The notes under the pieces were generated by a model that did not search any database, was not told where the DNA came from, and saw only the letters and a program-made list of their open reading frames with translations. The position numbers and the translations under genes were made by a program. Below, piece after piece: positions 1 through 9,633 of a DNA stretch of 64,000 bases. The number at the start of each line of letters is the position of its first letter. Position 1 is the first letter of the stretch. This DNA is from Acidianus brierleyi (lineage in GTDB: Archaea > Thermoproteota > Thermoprotei_A > Sulfolobales > Sulfolobaceae), in contig NZ_CP029289.2 of assembly GCF_003201835.2 (NCBI RefSeq), forward strand, positions 2,488,501 through 2,552,500, in the 5' to 3' direction.

Positions 1-174
1 AATGTTGGTGAACATCTATCTTCATAAATATAATCTTAAAATTTGAACTAATATTTTTATATCGTTATATTCTACCTAAAAGAAAAATTGATAAATATAA
101 TCTTTTTAATTTTCTTTAATCTACTTTAAAAACTCAAAGTAAATTTATAAAGGATAAGGAATAAGGAAATCCTC

Positions 175-1755
175 ATGGCAGACAATCCTGAAAGAGGAAA
201 ACATTTGAGAAAAGAAATCAACTTCTTTGAGTTATTTATTATCGGATTATCTGGAGCTGTAGCTACTGCAGTATTCTTCAGTCAAGTAGAAATGACAGCC
301 TATGCTGGACCTGGAAGCTTAATAGCTTGGATAATTGGAATTCTTCTTTACTTTACCATTGGTTTAACGTACATAGAGCTATCTCAAACTTATCCAGAAG
401 CTGGAGGGCCATCTCGATATTCTATTTATTCCCACGGAGTAGTAACTAACTTAATTAACGCTACCGCAGACCTTATATGGTACCTTTTTATCCCTCCTAT
501 AGAGGCTTACGCTACTATAGAGGGATTAGACTTTTTCTTTCCTCAACTTCTAAATAAGGAAGATTTTCCTACTCTCTTAGGCGCAATAGTGGGCGTCATC
601 ATTCTTATAGCATATATACCATTTAATTATTACGGGATAAAGGTATTTGCAAGGATTACTGCAGGATTTGGAAGCGTTAAAATGATATTTTACGCATTGC
701 CTGCAATAGCTTTAATTTTTCTTTTCTCAAAACCTCAGAACTTCACAATCTACCATGGAGTTTTACCGTTTGGAATAGCAGGAGTATTTGCAGCAATGCC
801 TTTTGCTATGTTTGCTTTTGGAGGCGCTAGAGTAGTTCCAGATTTTGCAGAAGAAACTAAAAATAAAAGGAATATTATTTATGCCCTATTGTTTACCATT
901 TTAGGTCAAGCTACAGTTTATATATTGTATGACTTAGCGTTGATATTAACTGTAAAATGGAGTGCGTTTAGCATTACTCCGGGTAATTGGGGAGGTATGT
1001 CAAACATAGTGGGAAATCCTTTCGTTATATTAGCGTCTTCATATGATCTAAAAGTATTCCTTATAATCATATTGATAGCTGCAATAGCCGGACCTTTCCT
1101 TACTGGATACATTTACATGGGAAGCGGAAGCAGAGTACTTTTAGCAATGGGAAGATCTAAATTCATGAGTAGTGCAGTAAAACAATTACATGAAAAATAT
1201 GCTATACCTTATTGGGGATTAATAATTTTTGCAGTAGTAGGAGCTCTAATTACCTTTTTGTTTGCTCCTGTACCTAGCATTTACGGTCTAATTTCTGACA
1301 GTGTTGTAGCTGGATATTTAGGTTTTTCAACAAATCCTATTGCTTTGGTAGTAATGAGAAAGCAGGGAGTTACAAAGTTCAGAATACCTTTAGGTAACGT
1401 AATTTCTGCAATAGCTTTCGTAGGTTCCTCACTAATAGTCTTCTGGTCAGGTTGGCCTTCAGTACCTTACTCTGTAGTATTGTTAGCTATCGCTACAGCA
1501 GTTTTTGCTACTATAGGAAAATCTACAAAGGATTTCCCAGAAGCTATATGGTATATAATGTATATAGCTTTCCTTACCTTTATGACCTATATTGGTAGTG
1601 ATGGTGCATTGAACATAATACCTTTTATAGATTCTACAATAATTACTGCAATAGTTTCTTTAGCAGTTTTCTATCCATGGGGAATAATGTCCGGCTTAAA
1701 GAAAGAGAACTATATTGAGCACGAAAACGAAATTAAAAGTGATACTGCGTTGTAG
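175..1755 (+). CDS. APC-superfamily amino acid permease
   Basis: A 526-residue integral membrane protein with about 12 hydrophobic segments. It opens with a short charged N-terminus followed by a first membrane helix (FELFIIGLSGAVATAVFF), and the helix-breaking Gly/Ala-rich segments resemble the amino acid/polyamine/organocation (APC) transporters common in Sulfolobales. It probably takes up amino acids or related compounds across the cytoplasmic membrane; the substrate cannot be told. The ATG at 175 follows a purine-rich stretch. Its stop codon (TAG, 1753-1755) abuts the left end of a mobile element, so the last residues could be altered by that insertion, although the hydrophilic tail looks natural. 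Confidence 0.8.
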   Translation: MADNPERGKHLRKEINFFELFIIGLSGAVATAVFFSQVEMTAYAGPGSLIAWIIGILLYFTIGLTYIELSQTYPEAGGPSRYSIYSHGVVTNLINATADLIWYLFIPPIEAYATIEGLDFFFPQLLNKEDFPTLLGAIVGVIILIAYIPFNYYGIKVFARITAGFGSVKMIFYALPAIALIFLFSKPQNFTIYHGVLPFGIAGVFAAMPFAMFAFGGARVVPDFAEETKNKRNIIYALLFTILGQATVYILYDLALILTVKWSAFSITPGNWGGMSNIVGNPFVILASSYDLKVFLIIILIAAIAGPFLTGYIYMGSGSRVLLAMGRSKFMSSAVKQLHEKYAIPYWGLIIFAVVGALITFLFAPVPSIYGLISDSVVAGYLGFSTNPIALVVMRKQGVTKFRIPLGNVISAIAFVGSSLIVFWSGWPSVPYSVVLLAIATAVFATIGKSTKDFPEAIWYIMYIAFLTFMTYIGSDGALNIIPFIDSTIITAIVSLAVFYPWGIMSGLKKENYIEHENEIKSDTAL

Positions 1756-2092
1756 TGAACTACCACGCCCTAACGGACGTGGCTTCCTGCTTCAAAGCCG
1801 AGGCTTGCCAAAGGTAGAGGTCTCAGCTCCACAGGCACTAAGGGTCGTTCCGACCCCGAGCACTAATGTGAACCCACAGTATCCCAATATGGGACTGTTG
1901 AATGGAGCAGAGGCGTACCACATAGACCCTCGCTTTAACCAAGGCGTCTCAGTGACGCTTACTCCGTCAGTGACTGCCATTAATAGAATATTTGAAAAAT
2001 ACGTATTTAAATGTAACCACAAAGGAGGCTATCCATCTCCACCCTTACGGATGGAGTCTTCCGCCCCCTTTGAACCCCTTGTTCAGATAAAA
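1755..2092 (+). mobile_element. IS200/IS605-like non-autonomous element, copy A
   Basis: About 338 bp shared almost base for base with 27080-27417 and with the nested copy at 48421-51168. The left end (GTGAACTACC) is followed by a hairpin whose arms CCACG and CGTGG enclose a TAAC loop. The right end carries a second hairpin with arms CTCCA/TGGAG around TTAC and finishes in CCCCTTGTTCAGATAA. Subterminal hairpins without terminal inverted repeats or an obvious target duplication are the hallmark of IS200/IS605 elements. No transposase is encoded; open frames on both strands (for example 1792-2022 minus) recur only because the DNA is conserved. It resembles MITE-like elements known from Sulfolobus, but identity was not tested. 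Confidence 0.75.
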
Positions 2093-2336
2093 AATAATAG
2101 TATAAAGATAGCCATTTTTGGCAATCTTATCTACTTTTCCTGACAGAATTTATTTTCAACTTTTCCAAAAATACTAAATTTCAGTAAGTTTTTTGTATTA
2201 TTACTTCTTTTACTACATTTAAATTGATAAGAAACTTTACGGCGTTCTATATAGGAATCACTAAGGATTCTTAATTTCTACATATACATGTTGTTAATTT
2301 CACTGAATTCTATCTATTACTTTGATAGGATAAAAA

Positions 2337-3650
2337 TTAACTCTCTTTATCCAAATTTTTTACTGAATTTATAACATTTTCAAGGCACTCTTTCTTATAG
2401 CTTAAATAAACTCCGTTTTTTACATGTACTACAGTGAACTTTCTCCCGAAACCTGCGTGAGATATCATTTTAGTTTCTTCGAATTCGCATTCTGTATCTT
2501 CCTCTATCTCAGGTTTCTTTATCCAGTCTATTACTTTCATATTGCCCAATTTTATCAAGTAATCTAATGAGAATTCTTCTCCTTCTTTAGCTATAGAAAC
2601 AAGTTCTTTTATTCTTTCTATTTCTCTTCCTATAATTACTCTCTGCATTCTTCCCATGTTTTCAGATATTTTTCCTATAGCATCTAATGAGAATTCTTCT
2701 CCTTCAGAGAGTTTCTTATAATTTTCTATGAAGTGATATCCTATAAAATAATAGGGTGCATTCTCGTGGGCCTCTATCCCTTGATCTAAAGAGTATAAAT
2801 CCGGAGATTTAGATATCTTTATTGAGTCTATAATGGTCTTTTCTACATCTTCCGGTTTTACTAAGTTTTTCATGTTAGTCTCTTTTAATAAATACAGTAA
2901 TGCTAAGGGAAATCCGTATTCTAGACATTTTCCTATTCCGTACATGTCTGACTTTCCTACAGCGTTAAGTCCTTTTTCCTTAGGATCAAGGATTTTTACT
3001 AATTTTATTTCATTGGTCAAATAATCTTCTATATTCGATTTTTTAACTGTCATCTTTGATATAAGGCCTATTCTTATTTCTCCTTTATCAATATATGATG
3101 GACTTGCACTAACGTGGAAATATTCTATTTCCTTTCCTGTTGAAGAAACGTAATCATCTATAGCTAATCTAGTAGCGTTCATTGATGCGGGTATTTCGTA
3201 ATCTGATACGTTCGAAGTATCTAATATGACAAGGTTTGGTGAGTATTCCATCATTTTCCTATAAAGATACAAATAAAATAGAAATTGATAATTTCCTATT
3301 CCTCCCTTGTGTTCATGGATAACTGTTTTATTAACGTAGTTTCCGATACCTGGAAGTACATAAGCCTCATATTCCGCATTAATTATCTCTTTTACCTTAG
3401 ATTTTATTCCTTCGCTTAGAGAAGGAAAATCTGGAGGGGGATCTTGCAACAAGTAAGATAATGTTGAGGGAAGGAAGATTAATAGTGATACTTCGTTTTT
3501 TTGTTCTTTAAAATAATTAAATTCTGCCAAAGTAGAATTGTTTGCGTTAAGTGCAAGGTCTATTGTGTCTCCTTTTTCGTCTACTGGATGGTAAGAAGAT
3601 TCTTTAAATCTTAGGATTTTTTCCCACGGGGCTACAATGAGAACTTTCAT
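2337..3650 (-). CDS. csx1: Csx1-like CARF/HEPN CRISPR-associated protein
   Basis: 437 residues. The N-terminus (MKVLIVAPWEKILRF) and overall plan fit the Csx1/MJ1666 family: a CARF domain that senses cyclic oligoadenylate, then a helical C-terminal HEPN ribonuclease domain, acting as an ancillary effector of type III CRISPR systems. The HEPN motif region reads ISHAGFGRKF around His398. In the family this histidine is normally preceded five residues earlier by Arg, but here residue 393 is Thr. A nearby R403-x5-H409 could be a shifted motif. The gene stands alone, with no cas genes adjacent and the array 40 kb away. It starts at ATG 3650 with no good alternative. Family call fairly sure; activity uncertain. 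Confidence 0.72.
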   Translation of the reverse strand: MKVLIVAPWEKILRFKESSYHPVDEKGDTIDLALNANNSTLAEFNYFKEQKNEVSLLIFLPSTLSYLLQDPPPDFPSLSEGIKSKVKEIINAEYEAYVLPGIGNYVNKTVIHEHKGGIGNYQFLFYLYLYRKMMEYSPNLVILDTSNVSDYEIPASMNATRLAIDDYVSSTGKEIEYFHVSASPSYIDKGEIRIGLISKMTVKKSNIEDYLTNEIKLVKILDPKEKGLNAVGKSDMYGIGKCLEYGFPLALLYLLKETNMKNLVKPEDVEKTIIDSIKISKSPDLYSLDQGIEAHENAPYYFIGYHFIENYKKLSEGEEFSLDAIGKISENMGRMQRVIIGREIERIKELVSIAKEGEEFSLDYLIKLGNMKVIDWIKKPEIEEDTECEFEETKMISHAGFGRKFTVVHVKNGVYLSYKKECLENVINSVKNLDKES

Positions 3651-3968
3651 TGATATTACTTATGGTAAGGTTGAATTAAAATTCTTAGATTAACATCAGC
3701 AAGGAAAGCTAATTCCTCATGAGGCTATTCTTTATCTTTTTAATTTCGATTATAATGAATTGTTATTAAATTTAAAATTTTTTATAGTGTCTTATATTAA
3801 TGATGTTTAGTTGATTAAAGTTTAGAATCGCGTTCAAACTTTTTATTACATAACAATTTTAAAATAGTAGTTTATTTTGATGTCTATATTTATCTTAAAA
3901 GTCTATTTTAAATAGAAACTAAAATAATAAAAAATTATAAAATAATATTACAGATCAAACTTTTAATC
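3651..3968. other. Divergent intergenic region
   Basis: About 318 bp of AT-rich DNA between the divergent csx1-like gene and the molybdopterin enzyme gene. TATA-like AT runs (for example around 3925-3945) could serve the rightward gene. No open frame, repeat or RNA gene was recognised. Confidence 0.5.
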
Positions 3969-6053
3969 TTGGGAAAGCAATCTTTTATCATGAAAAGAAC
4001 CGATGTAGAAGATCTTTTAAAAGGAAAAGGTAATTATGTGGATGATGTTAAGTTTTCTGGATATCATGCAGTTTTTGTAAGAAGTTCGTATCCCCATGCT
4101 AAAATAAAAGTTGATGCTCAGGATGCGAAAAATAAGGGTGCTTTAGTTCTCACTGGGGAAGATCTACAATTTTCATTAAAATCTGAAATTACTGAAAATG
4201 AGGGTTCTGCAAATCTTCTTCCGTTAGCTTACAATAAAGTAAGATACGTAGGTGAGCCAATAGCTGTAGTAATTGCTAAAGACGTTTACACTGCTATGGA
4301 TCTTGCAGAAACGGTAAATGTTGATTATCAACCTTTAGAACCAGTAGGAAGCATTGAAGAAGCGTTAGAGAATAGATCTTTAGTTTTTGAAGAAGTGGGT
4401 TCTAACGTAGTTTACAATAAGGTATACGAATACGGCTCTATGCCTAACGATAGGGAAATCGAACTGAATTTATATTGGAGTAGATCCTCAGGTAATCCGA
4501 TAGAGACTTTCGGTGTAATAACCTATCCTGAAGGGGATTCTCTCACAATAATCTCTAATATGCAAGCTTCCTACATGCAAGCTCAGGATTTATCGAAATA
4601 TCTTGGTAAGATTCGTGTAATTCCTGCTAGACAAGGCGGAAGTTTTGGTTCGAAGTTTTCTCTCAAAAATTACGTTTTAGCTATAGCTTTAGCTTCAAAG
4701 AAATTCAATATTCCTATAAAATGGATAGAAACTAGAACTGAGCATCTTGAAGCATCAAACAGTTCCGGTCCAGAGAGAAAATTCAAGATTAAGGCATATT
4801 TTAAGAACGATGGAACAATAACTGGACTTGATTTTAAAGTATGGGAAGATGTAGGAGCTTCTCTCTTTAACGGTCAAGCCTTTAAGCCTTTAGGAATTCT
4901 AGCAGGTCCCTATAAGGTAAGAAATATAAGATATGATGCCTCTCTTGTTGCGACAAATAAAAATCCGCCCGGAGCATTTAGAGGAGCAGGAACTCCCCCT
5001 CACACGTGGGCTTTAGAGAGAGTTGTTGATTCAATAGCCGATGAACTGAAAATGGATAGAGCTGAAATAAGAATGAAGAATTTCATTGACGAGTTTCCTT
5101 ATGAGTCTCCTTATGCGTTCTACGATTCAGGCAATCCTAAGAAATTGATGGAAATTGCTTTATCACGGAAAGAAATTTTCAATTTAAGAAATCAAGGTTA
5201 TGGTGTAGGAATAGCCTCTTCCACCGATCCTAGTACTCCTTCAGGACAAGAAGGCGTAAAAATAGAAGTTAAAGGAGGAAAAATAACGCTGGGAATAGGT
5301 TATGGGCCAGAAGGCCAAGGTAATGAACATACTGGAAAAATTTTGCTTTCTCAAATGCTAGGAGTTCCTTTAGATAAAATCGAGGTAAAGGTTTTAGATA
5401 ACAATGAGTCTCCATATAGTTTTGGTCCTGGAGGAAGTAGGATGTCAGTTTTCCTTTCTGGCGCAATAAAAGGAGCAGTAGAAGAATTGATTAGGAATTT
5501 GAGATCTCAAGTAGGGGAAGCTAAATTTGAAAACGGATATTTCATAAAAGGAGATCAAAAGGTAAGTATTTTAGAACTAGAGGGAAGTGCGTCATATGTA
5601 TATTCCTTACAAGGAAAAACAAGGTTTAACGCCTATCCTTTCGCAGTTGATATTGCTGTAGTTAAAGTGGACGAATCAGGGATTATAAGACCAGTAAAAC
5701 TCATAGTATATATAGATCCAGGTACACCGTTAGATGAGGATTTAGTTAAGGAACAGATTATAGGAGGATCATTTATAGGAGTATCTGTTGCTCTCTATGA
5801 AAGATATGTTTACTCAAATGGTCAGCTTTTAACTTCCAACCTTTCTGACTATAATTTCCCTACTGCGTTGGAAATGCCGGAATTTGAGGTTAATATAGTT
5901 CCAACACCTTCTCCTTACACTCCTATGGGTTCAAAAGGCATAGGTGAGATTCCTGTAGGTATAGCTGCAGCAGCAATGACTAGTGCCGTTGAAGACGCAT
6001 TAAAGAGAAAGATAAATAGCGTTCCTATAACTCCTGATAATAATCTGCAATAA
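3969..6053 (+). CDS. Xanthine dehydrogenase-family molybdopterin-binding (large) subunit
   Basis: 694 residues starting at TTG 3969, with a possible ATG eight codons in (MKRTDVEDL). The N-terminal part (KGKGNYVDDVKF, then HAKIKVD) matches the a/b-hammerhead domain. The rest matches the molybdopterin-cytosine-dinucleotide domain of the xanthine oxidase/CO dehydrogenase/aldehyde oxidoreductase family: GGSFGSKF, AFRGAGTPPHTWALER, GPEGQGNEH, and the near-C-terminal GSKGIGEIPVG containing the expected catalytic Glu. Sulfolobales enzymes of this family oxidise aldehydes such as glyceraldehyde with separate FAD and 2Fe-2S subunits; none is next to this gene, so its partners lie elsewhere. Substrate unknown. 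Confidence 0.85.
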   Translation: MGKQSFIMKRTDVEDLLKGKGNYVDDVKFSGYHAVFVRSSYPHAKIKVDAQDAKNKGALVLTGEDLQFSLKSEITENEGSANLLPLAYNKVRYVGEPIAVVIAKDVYTAMDLAETVNVDYQPLEPVGSIEEALENRSLVFEEVGSNVVYNKVYEYGSMPNDREIELNLYWSRSSGNPIETFGVITYPEGDSLTIISNMQASYMQAQDLSKYLGKIRVIPARQGGSFGSKFSLKNYVLAIALASKKFNIPIKWIETRTEHLEASNSSGPERKFKIKAYFKNDGTITGLDFKVWEDVGASLFNGQAFKPLGILAGPYKVRNIRYDASLVATNKNPPGAFRGAGTPPHTWALERVVDSIADELKMDRAEIRMKNFIDEFPYESPYAFYDSGNPKKLMEIALSRKEIFNLRNQGYGVGIASSTDPSTPSGQEGVKIEVKGGKITLGIGYGPEGQGNEHTGKILLSQMLGVPLDKIEVKVLDNNESPYSFGPGGSRMSVFLSGAIKGAVEELIRNLRSQVGEAKFENGYFIKGDQKVSILELEGSASYVYSLQGKTRFNAYPFAVDIAVVKVDESGIIRPVKLIVYIDPGTPLDEDLVKEQIIGGSFIGVSVALYERYVYSNGQLLTSNLSDYNFPTALEMPEFEVNIVPTPSPYTPMGSKGIGEIPVGIAAAAMTSAVEDALKRKINSVPITPDNNLQ

Positions 6054-6083
6054 TTTTTTATAACCATTTAAAAAGCCAGAATT

Positions 6084-7037
6084 ATGAAAATTATATTAAC
6101 TCTTATAATTCTTTCAATAATTGTTTCTGTTTTAAACTTTCATGTAGGTACTCAACCTTTGGCATTGACTTCTAATCATTATTTGTTTGTCGCTAATTTT
6201 GGCTCAAATACAGTATCTGTAATTAATCCTGAAAATTTTTCTATAATAAAGAACATATCTGTGGGAAAAGGCCCTTCTTCTTTACTTTACGTTAATCAAT
6301 TTTTATATGTTGCCTCTACATTATCGTCACAAATCAATATAATAGATGTAAATTCTTTAGATATTGTGAGAAATATTTCGGTATCGTATCCTTATTCTAT
6401 AACTTATGATCCCCAGAACGGAGAGTTTTTTGTAAGTATCAGCGCTTTTAATGAATTGGCAATAATTAAGAACTACACGGTAGTGAATATAATAAAAATA
6501 CCTCAAGGAGTTGGTAGTTTGGCTTACGATCCTAAGGATTCTCTGATTTATATTTCCGGAATTTATAATAATTCAGTTATAGTTTTCGATCCTATCAATG
6601 ATTCTATAATTCGTGTAATTCATATTTATCGAACTCCAGTAAATTTAGTATATTCTGGAGGAAATATTTTTGTTACCGATCCTCATTCAAATTTTATGAC
6701 TGTAATAAACACTAAAATAGAAAACGTTAGCGTAGGAGAAGGAATATTTTCTGTTGCTTACAATAAATCTGACGGCTTAATTTACGCTACCAATATTTAT
6801 AATAATTCGATATTAATTTTTAAAAACGGAAATTATATAGATTCTATACCAGTGGGAATTAAACCTACTTCCGTCATCCTTTATAACGGAAAGATAATCA
6901 CCACAGATTACGGCAATAATGAAATAAGTGTGATTACTACAAAAGTAAAATCAAGTTTAAACCCAATATACATACTGATTATTATTGCAGTTGTTATAGT
7001 AGTTTTAGCGTCAATCTACGGTATAAAGAGAAGGTAA
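6084..7037 (+). CDS. YVTN-type beta-propeller surface protein
   Basis: 317 residues: an N-terminal hydrophobic signal/anchor (about residues 1-20), then repeated blades such as YLFVANFGSNTVSVINP and YVASTLSSQINIIDV typical of the YVTN/YncE beta-propeller family, and a C-terminal membrane helix followed by KRR. This is the layout of an extracellular domain anchored by its C-terminus to the archaeal membrane. Many N-x-S/T sites fit a glycosylated surface protein. It starts 30 bp after the molybdoenzyme gene, on the same strand, and may be co-transcribed. The propeller's ligand is unknown. Confidence 0.75.
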   Translation: MKIILTLIILSIIVSVLNFHVGTQPLALTSNHYLFVANFGSNTVSVINPENFSIIKNISVGKGPSSLLYVNQFLYVASTLSSQINIIDVNSLDIVRNISVSYPYSITYDPQNGEFFVSISAFNELAIIKNYTVVNIIKIPQGVGSLAYDPKDSLIYISGIYNNSVIVFDPINDSIIRVIHIYRTPVNLVYSGGNIFVTDPHSNFMTVINTKIENVSVGEGIFSVAYNKSDGLIYATNIYNNSILIFKNGNYIDSIPVGIKPTSVILYNGKIITTDYGNNEISVITTKVKSSLNPIYILIIIAVVIVVLASIYGIKRR

Positions 7038-7073
7038 CGTCTAAAAAACGTTAAATATTCATAATGCTCAATT

Positions 7074-7913
7074 TTGAACGTGTCAAAAGTAAGCGGTTAT
7101 TTATCAATAATTGGTGTAATAATTGTTTGGGGATTATCTTTTCCTTTATCTAAGCTAGCTCTATATTACATGTCTCCATTTATTTTAACTTTTTTCAGAT
7201 TCTCTATAGGAGGCGTACTTTTACTTATTTACGCTAGAGGAATAGTTTTTGGTAAAAAAGAGGCAATAAATGCAATTTTAAATATGTCATTATTTGTAAT
7301 CTTATTAAATTTAGCAATAAATTTATCTTCCAATCCTGCATTAGCTTCAGTCCTAATTTACACTCAGCCCATATTCGTTGTAGTCATAATAAGAATTTTG
7401 GGAGAGAGAATAAACCTATTGCAGCTTTTAGGAGTAATTATTGCTTTCTCTGGAATTTTCATTTCAGTAGATAGCGGCGATTTTAATATAGGTTCGCTTA
7501 TAGCTGTCTTAGCTGCCATATTATGGGCTATAGGAACAGTGTATTATAGGAGGAATCTCATAAAGGAGAGCGTAACTAAACTTAACGCTTTTATGTCCCT
7601 TTTCTCAGCCTTATTTGCTTTACCTACAATAGGGATAGATTTCCGTTTTACCTTTAACGTTTATGGAATACTTTTTGCAATAGGCGTTGCTATAATAGCA
7701 CAAGCAATGGGTTTCATATTCTGGTTCTCAAGTATTAAAAATTTGGGTCCTTTAACTTCTTCTACAATGGCTATATTAGTTCCAGTCTCTGCATACGTGT
7801 TTTCTTTTCTTATTCTAGGCAAGATACCTTCATATTTCCAAATACTTGGTTCTACATTAGCATTAATAGGAGTTATAATTAGTCAAATAGGTTTCGTAAG
7901 ACTTGCTAAGTGA
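7074..7913 (+). CDS. EamA/DMT-superfamily transporter
   Basis: 279 residues with ten predicted membrane helices arranged as two five-helix halves. It has the typical first-helix pattern (VIVWGLSFPLSKLAL) and an internal match in the second half (ILWAIGTVYYRR). Members of the EamA drug/metabolite transporter family export metabolites or amino acids; the substrate is unknown. The start is TTG 7074 or GTG 7080, two codons later. It lies 36 bp downstream of the beta-propeller gene in the same direction. Confidence 0.8.
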   Translation: MNVSKVSGYLSIIGVIIVWGLSFPLSKLALYYMSPFILTFFRFSIGGVLLLIYARGIVFGKKEAINAILNMSLFVILLNLAINLSSNPALASVLIYTQPIFVVVIIRILGERINLLQLLGVIIAFSGIFISVDSGDFNIGSLIAVLAAILWAIGTVYYRRNLIKESVTKLNAFMSLFSALFALPTIGIDFRFTFNVYGILFAIGVAIIAQAMGFIFWFSSIKNLGPLTSSTMAILVPVSAYVFSFLILGKIPSYFQILGSTLALIGVIISQIGFVRLAK

Positions 7914-7943
7914 ATTCTCTTCCAGAGTTTTTGCTTAAAAAAA

Positions 7944-8738
7944 TTATTGGCTAACTGCTAAAATTAAGCTTTGTCCATTACTTAATTTTAATATTATATT
8001 AAAGCTCTTAGAAATTATCAATTGATCAAAACTTATCATTACATTGTTATTACCTGGAAATAGAATCTGAGGGTCTATTCTTTTCGCCACATACGTAGTA
8101 CCTTGTATTTCTGCAGAAATAATGGGAATTTGGGAAGATGAAAATATTGTAGCATAAACATCATTATTCCTAAGAATACCCATACCCACTTGATGTAAAG
8201 AAACCTGGTTTGGTTGATATTGTATAGGGTTAGCTTGTACAATTTCCCCTAATCCAATATAGGATAAAATAAATCCTATTAAAGGTAATATTATTAGAGG
8301 TATTGCCATTAATATTCCTCCTATTTTGGTATTGGAATTATTAAAATATGAACCTACTAAATACGTTCCTATACCTAGGATAATTTCACCAATTACAATA
8401 ATAATTTCTGCAAAGGAAGTTATTAGGAATATTATTCCTCCAATTAAAATGATCAAAGCTCCAATAGAACCTATATTGAAGTCTTTCGATAATTGCAATA
8501 ATCCCTTGAATCCCTTATCTAGATTAATGTAACTATAAAATATGAATATTAATGATATAATTCCAATAACGAATCTTAATATAAAGAAATGAAGCATGAA
8601 ATTTTTCATAAAAAACGCTCCAGCAAAGAGCACTCCTGCTCCTAGCAGAGATAGAATAGAAACTATCGATCCAACTACTAAAAATAATAATCCCGTTCTT
8701 ATATTCCCTATACTTTCGTTAATAGAATTCATGTACAT
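7944..8738 (-). CDS. DUF973-family membrane protein
   Basis: 264 residues: about five N-terminal membrane helices (residues 15-165), then a soluble beta-rich C-terminal domain (about residues 185-264). The plan and the C-terminal signature (GMGILRNNDVYATIFSS, then LSNGQSLIL) match the crenarchaeal DUF973 family. A paralogue sits at 39409-40280, where the corresponding parts are GTGNLKANGEAYVAIYS and LANGQTIDTI, and a decayed fragment lies at 40660-40829. Function unknown. The start is ATG 8738 or, two codons later, ATG 8732. Convergent with the DMT transporter. Confidence 0.75.
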   Translation of the reverse strand: MYMNSINESIGNIRTGLLFLVVGSIVSILSLLGAGVLFAGAFFMKNFMLHFFILRFVIGIISLIFIFYSYINLDKGFKGLLQLSKDFNIGSIGALIILIGGIIFLITSFAEIIIVIGEIILGIGTYLVGSYFNNSNTKIGGILMAIPLIILPLIGFILSYIGLGEIVQANPIQYQPNQVSLHQVGMGILRNNDVYATIFSSSQIPIISAEIQGTTYVAKRIDPQILFPGNNNVMISFDQLIISKSFNIILKLSNGQSLILAVSQ

Positions 8739-8922
8739 AATACCTTAATTAAATGGAAGTTTAAAAATATATTTTAGGGGCCATTAATTCGGTTTTGTAT
8801 ATAAACAAAACTATAAAAACCATAAAAATTTTTCATTGGAACTTCAAAAGATAATTTTAGTCGTATAAATTGATTTTTCTTTCAATAGTAACATTTTTAT
8901 TTTAATAAATCTTAAAACTTTT

Positions 8923-9462
8923 ATGTCTTCAATTTTTGATAGCATAAGATCTTGGGATATAAAGCCTTTTAGAAGGATGGGAGTTACAATTGACGAAGAA
9001 ATATATTTTGCAAAATCCCTGCTTAAGGACTTTGAAGGAATTAATCCAAAGAGAATAGTTGAAATAGGAGGAGGAAATTGTGTTATTTCCTTAGTTCTAA
9101 AAAATAAACTTCAGAATGAAATTCTCTCTATAGATACATGGAATGAAGAGATAAAAATTGATGATGCTAAAAAATATTCACAAGGAAAGATAAATCTTTT
9201 AAATAATTTATTTCCATTACCTTTTAGGAGAGAGAGCGTTGATTTAGCGTATTCGGTATTGTATTTTTATAATGTACCAAGATTAACTAGGAAGAATTTA
9301 GCCGAAGACTTATTTTTAACAATTAAAAAAGGCGGATATTTTATCTTGGCAGAACCTGAAATTGTCAGAAATATGAGAAAGGATTTTTTCAATGTAGGAT
9401 TTAAAGAGATATCATATAGATCGGAGCAAGCTGTGTTCTTCTCAAAAATGATTAAAGAATAA
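8923..9462 (+). CDS. Class I SAM-dependent methyltransferase-like protein
   Basis: 179 residues. The stretch RIVEIGGGNCVISLVLK resembles motif I (E-x-G-x-G) of Rossmann-fold methyltransferases, followed by an acidic end of strand 2 (ILSIDTW) and a motif-IV-like SVDLAYSVLYFYNVP. The protein is shorter than typical (usually 200-250 residues), so it is a minimal fold. The substrate is unknown. It is an isolated gene preceded by an AT-rich promoter region, between a minus-strand DUF973 gene and the protease gene. Confidence 0.65.
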   Translation: MSSIFDSIRSWDIKPFRRMGVTIDEEIYFAKSLLKDFEGINPKRIVEIGGGNCVISLVLKNKLQNEILSIDTWNEEIKIDDAKKYSQGKINLLNNLFPLPFRRESVDLAYSVLYFYNVPRLTRKNLAEDLFLTIKKGGYFILAEPEIVRNMRKDFFNVGFKEISYRSEQAVFFSKMIKE

Positions 9463-9633
9463 TTAATCCAAAAAAGAAATTTTTATATTAAAATTTTTCT
9501 TACATAAAATTGAAATATAATAATAGATATATAATTCAATTTTTTCAAAATTATGTAATTAGACTTATAAATTTTATCAAAAGATCACTTTGTAACCTAA
9601 AAATTTTTAAATTCGAATGGTTCTTTTAGGATA

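Noticed and set aside
1715..2143. Open frames across the IS200/IS605-like copies (1715-2143 plus, 1792-2022 minus, 22582-22839, 22664-22852, 27046-27429, 27117-27389, 49660-49983)
   Set aside because: They recur only because the repeated DNA is conserved; they exist on both strands, lack ribosome sites and show no protein-family features.
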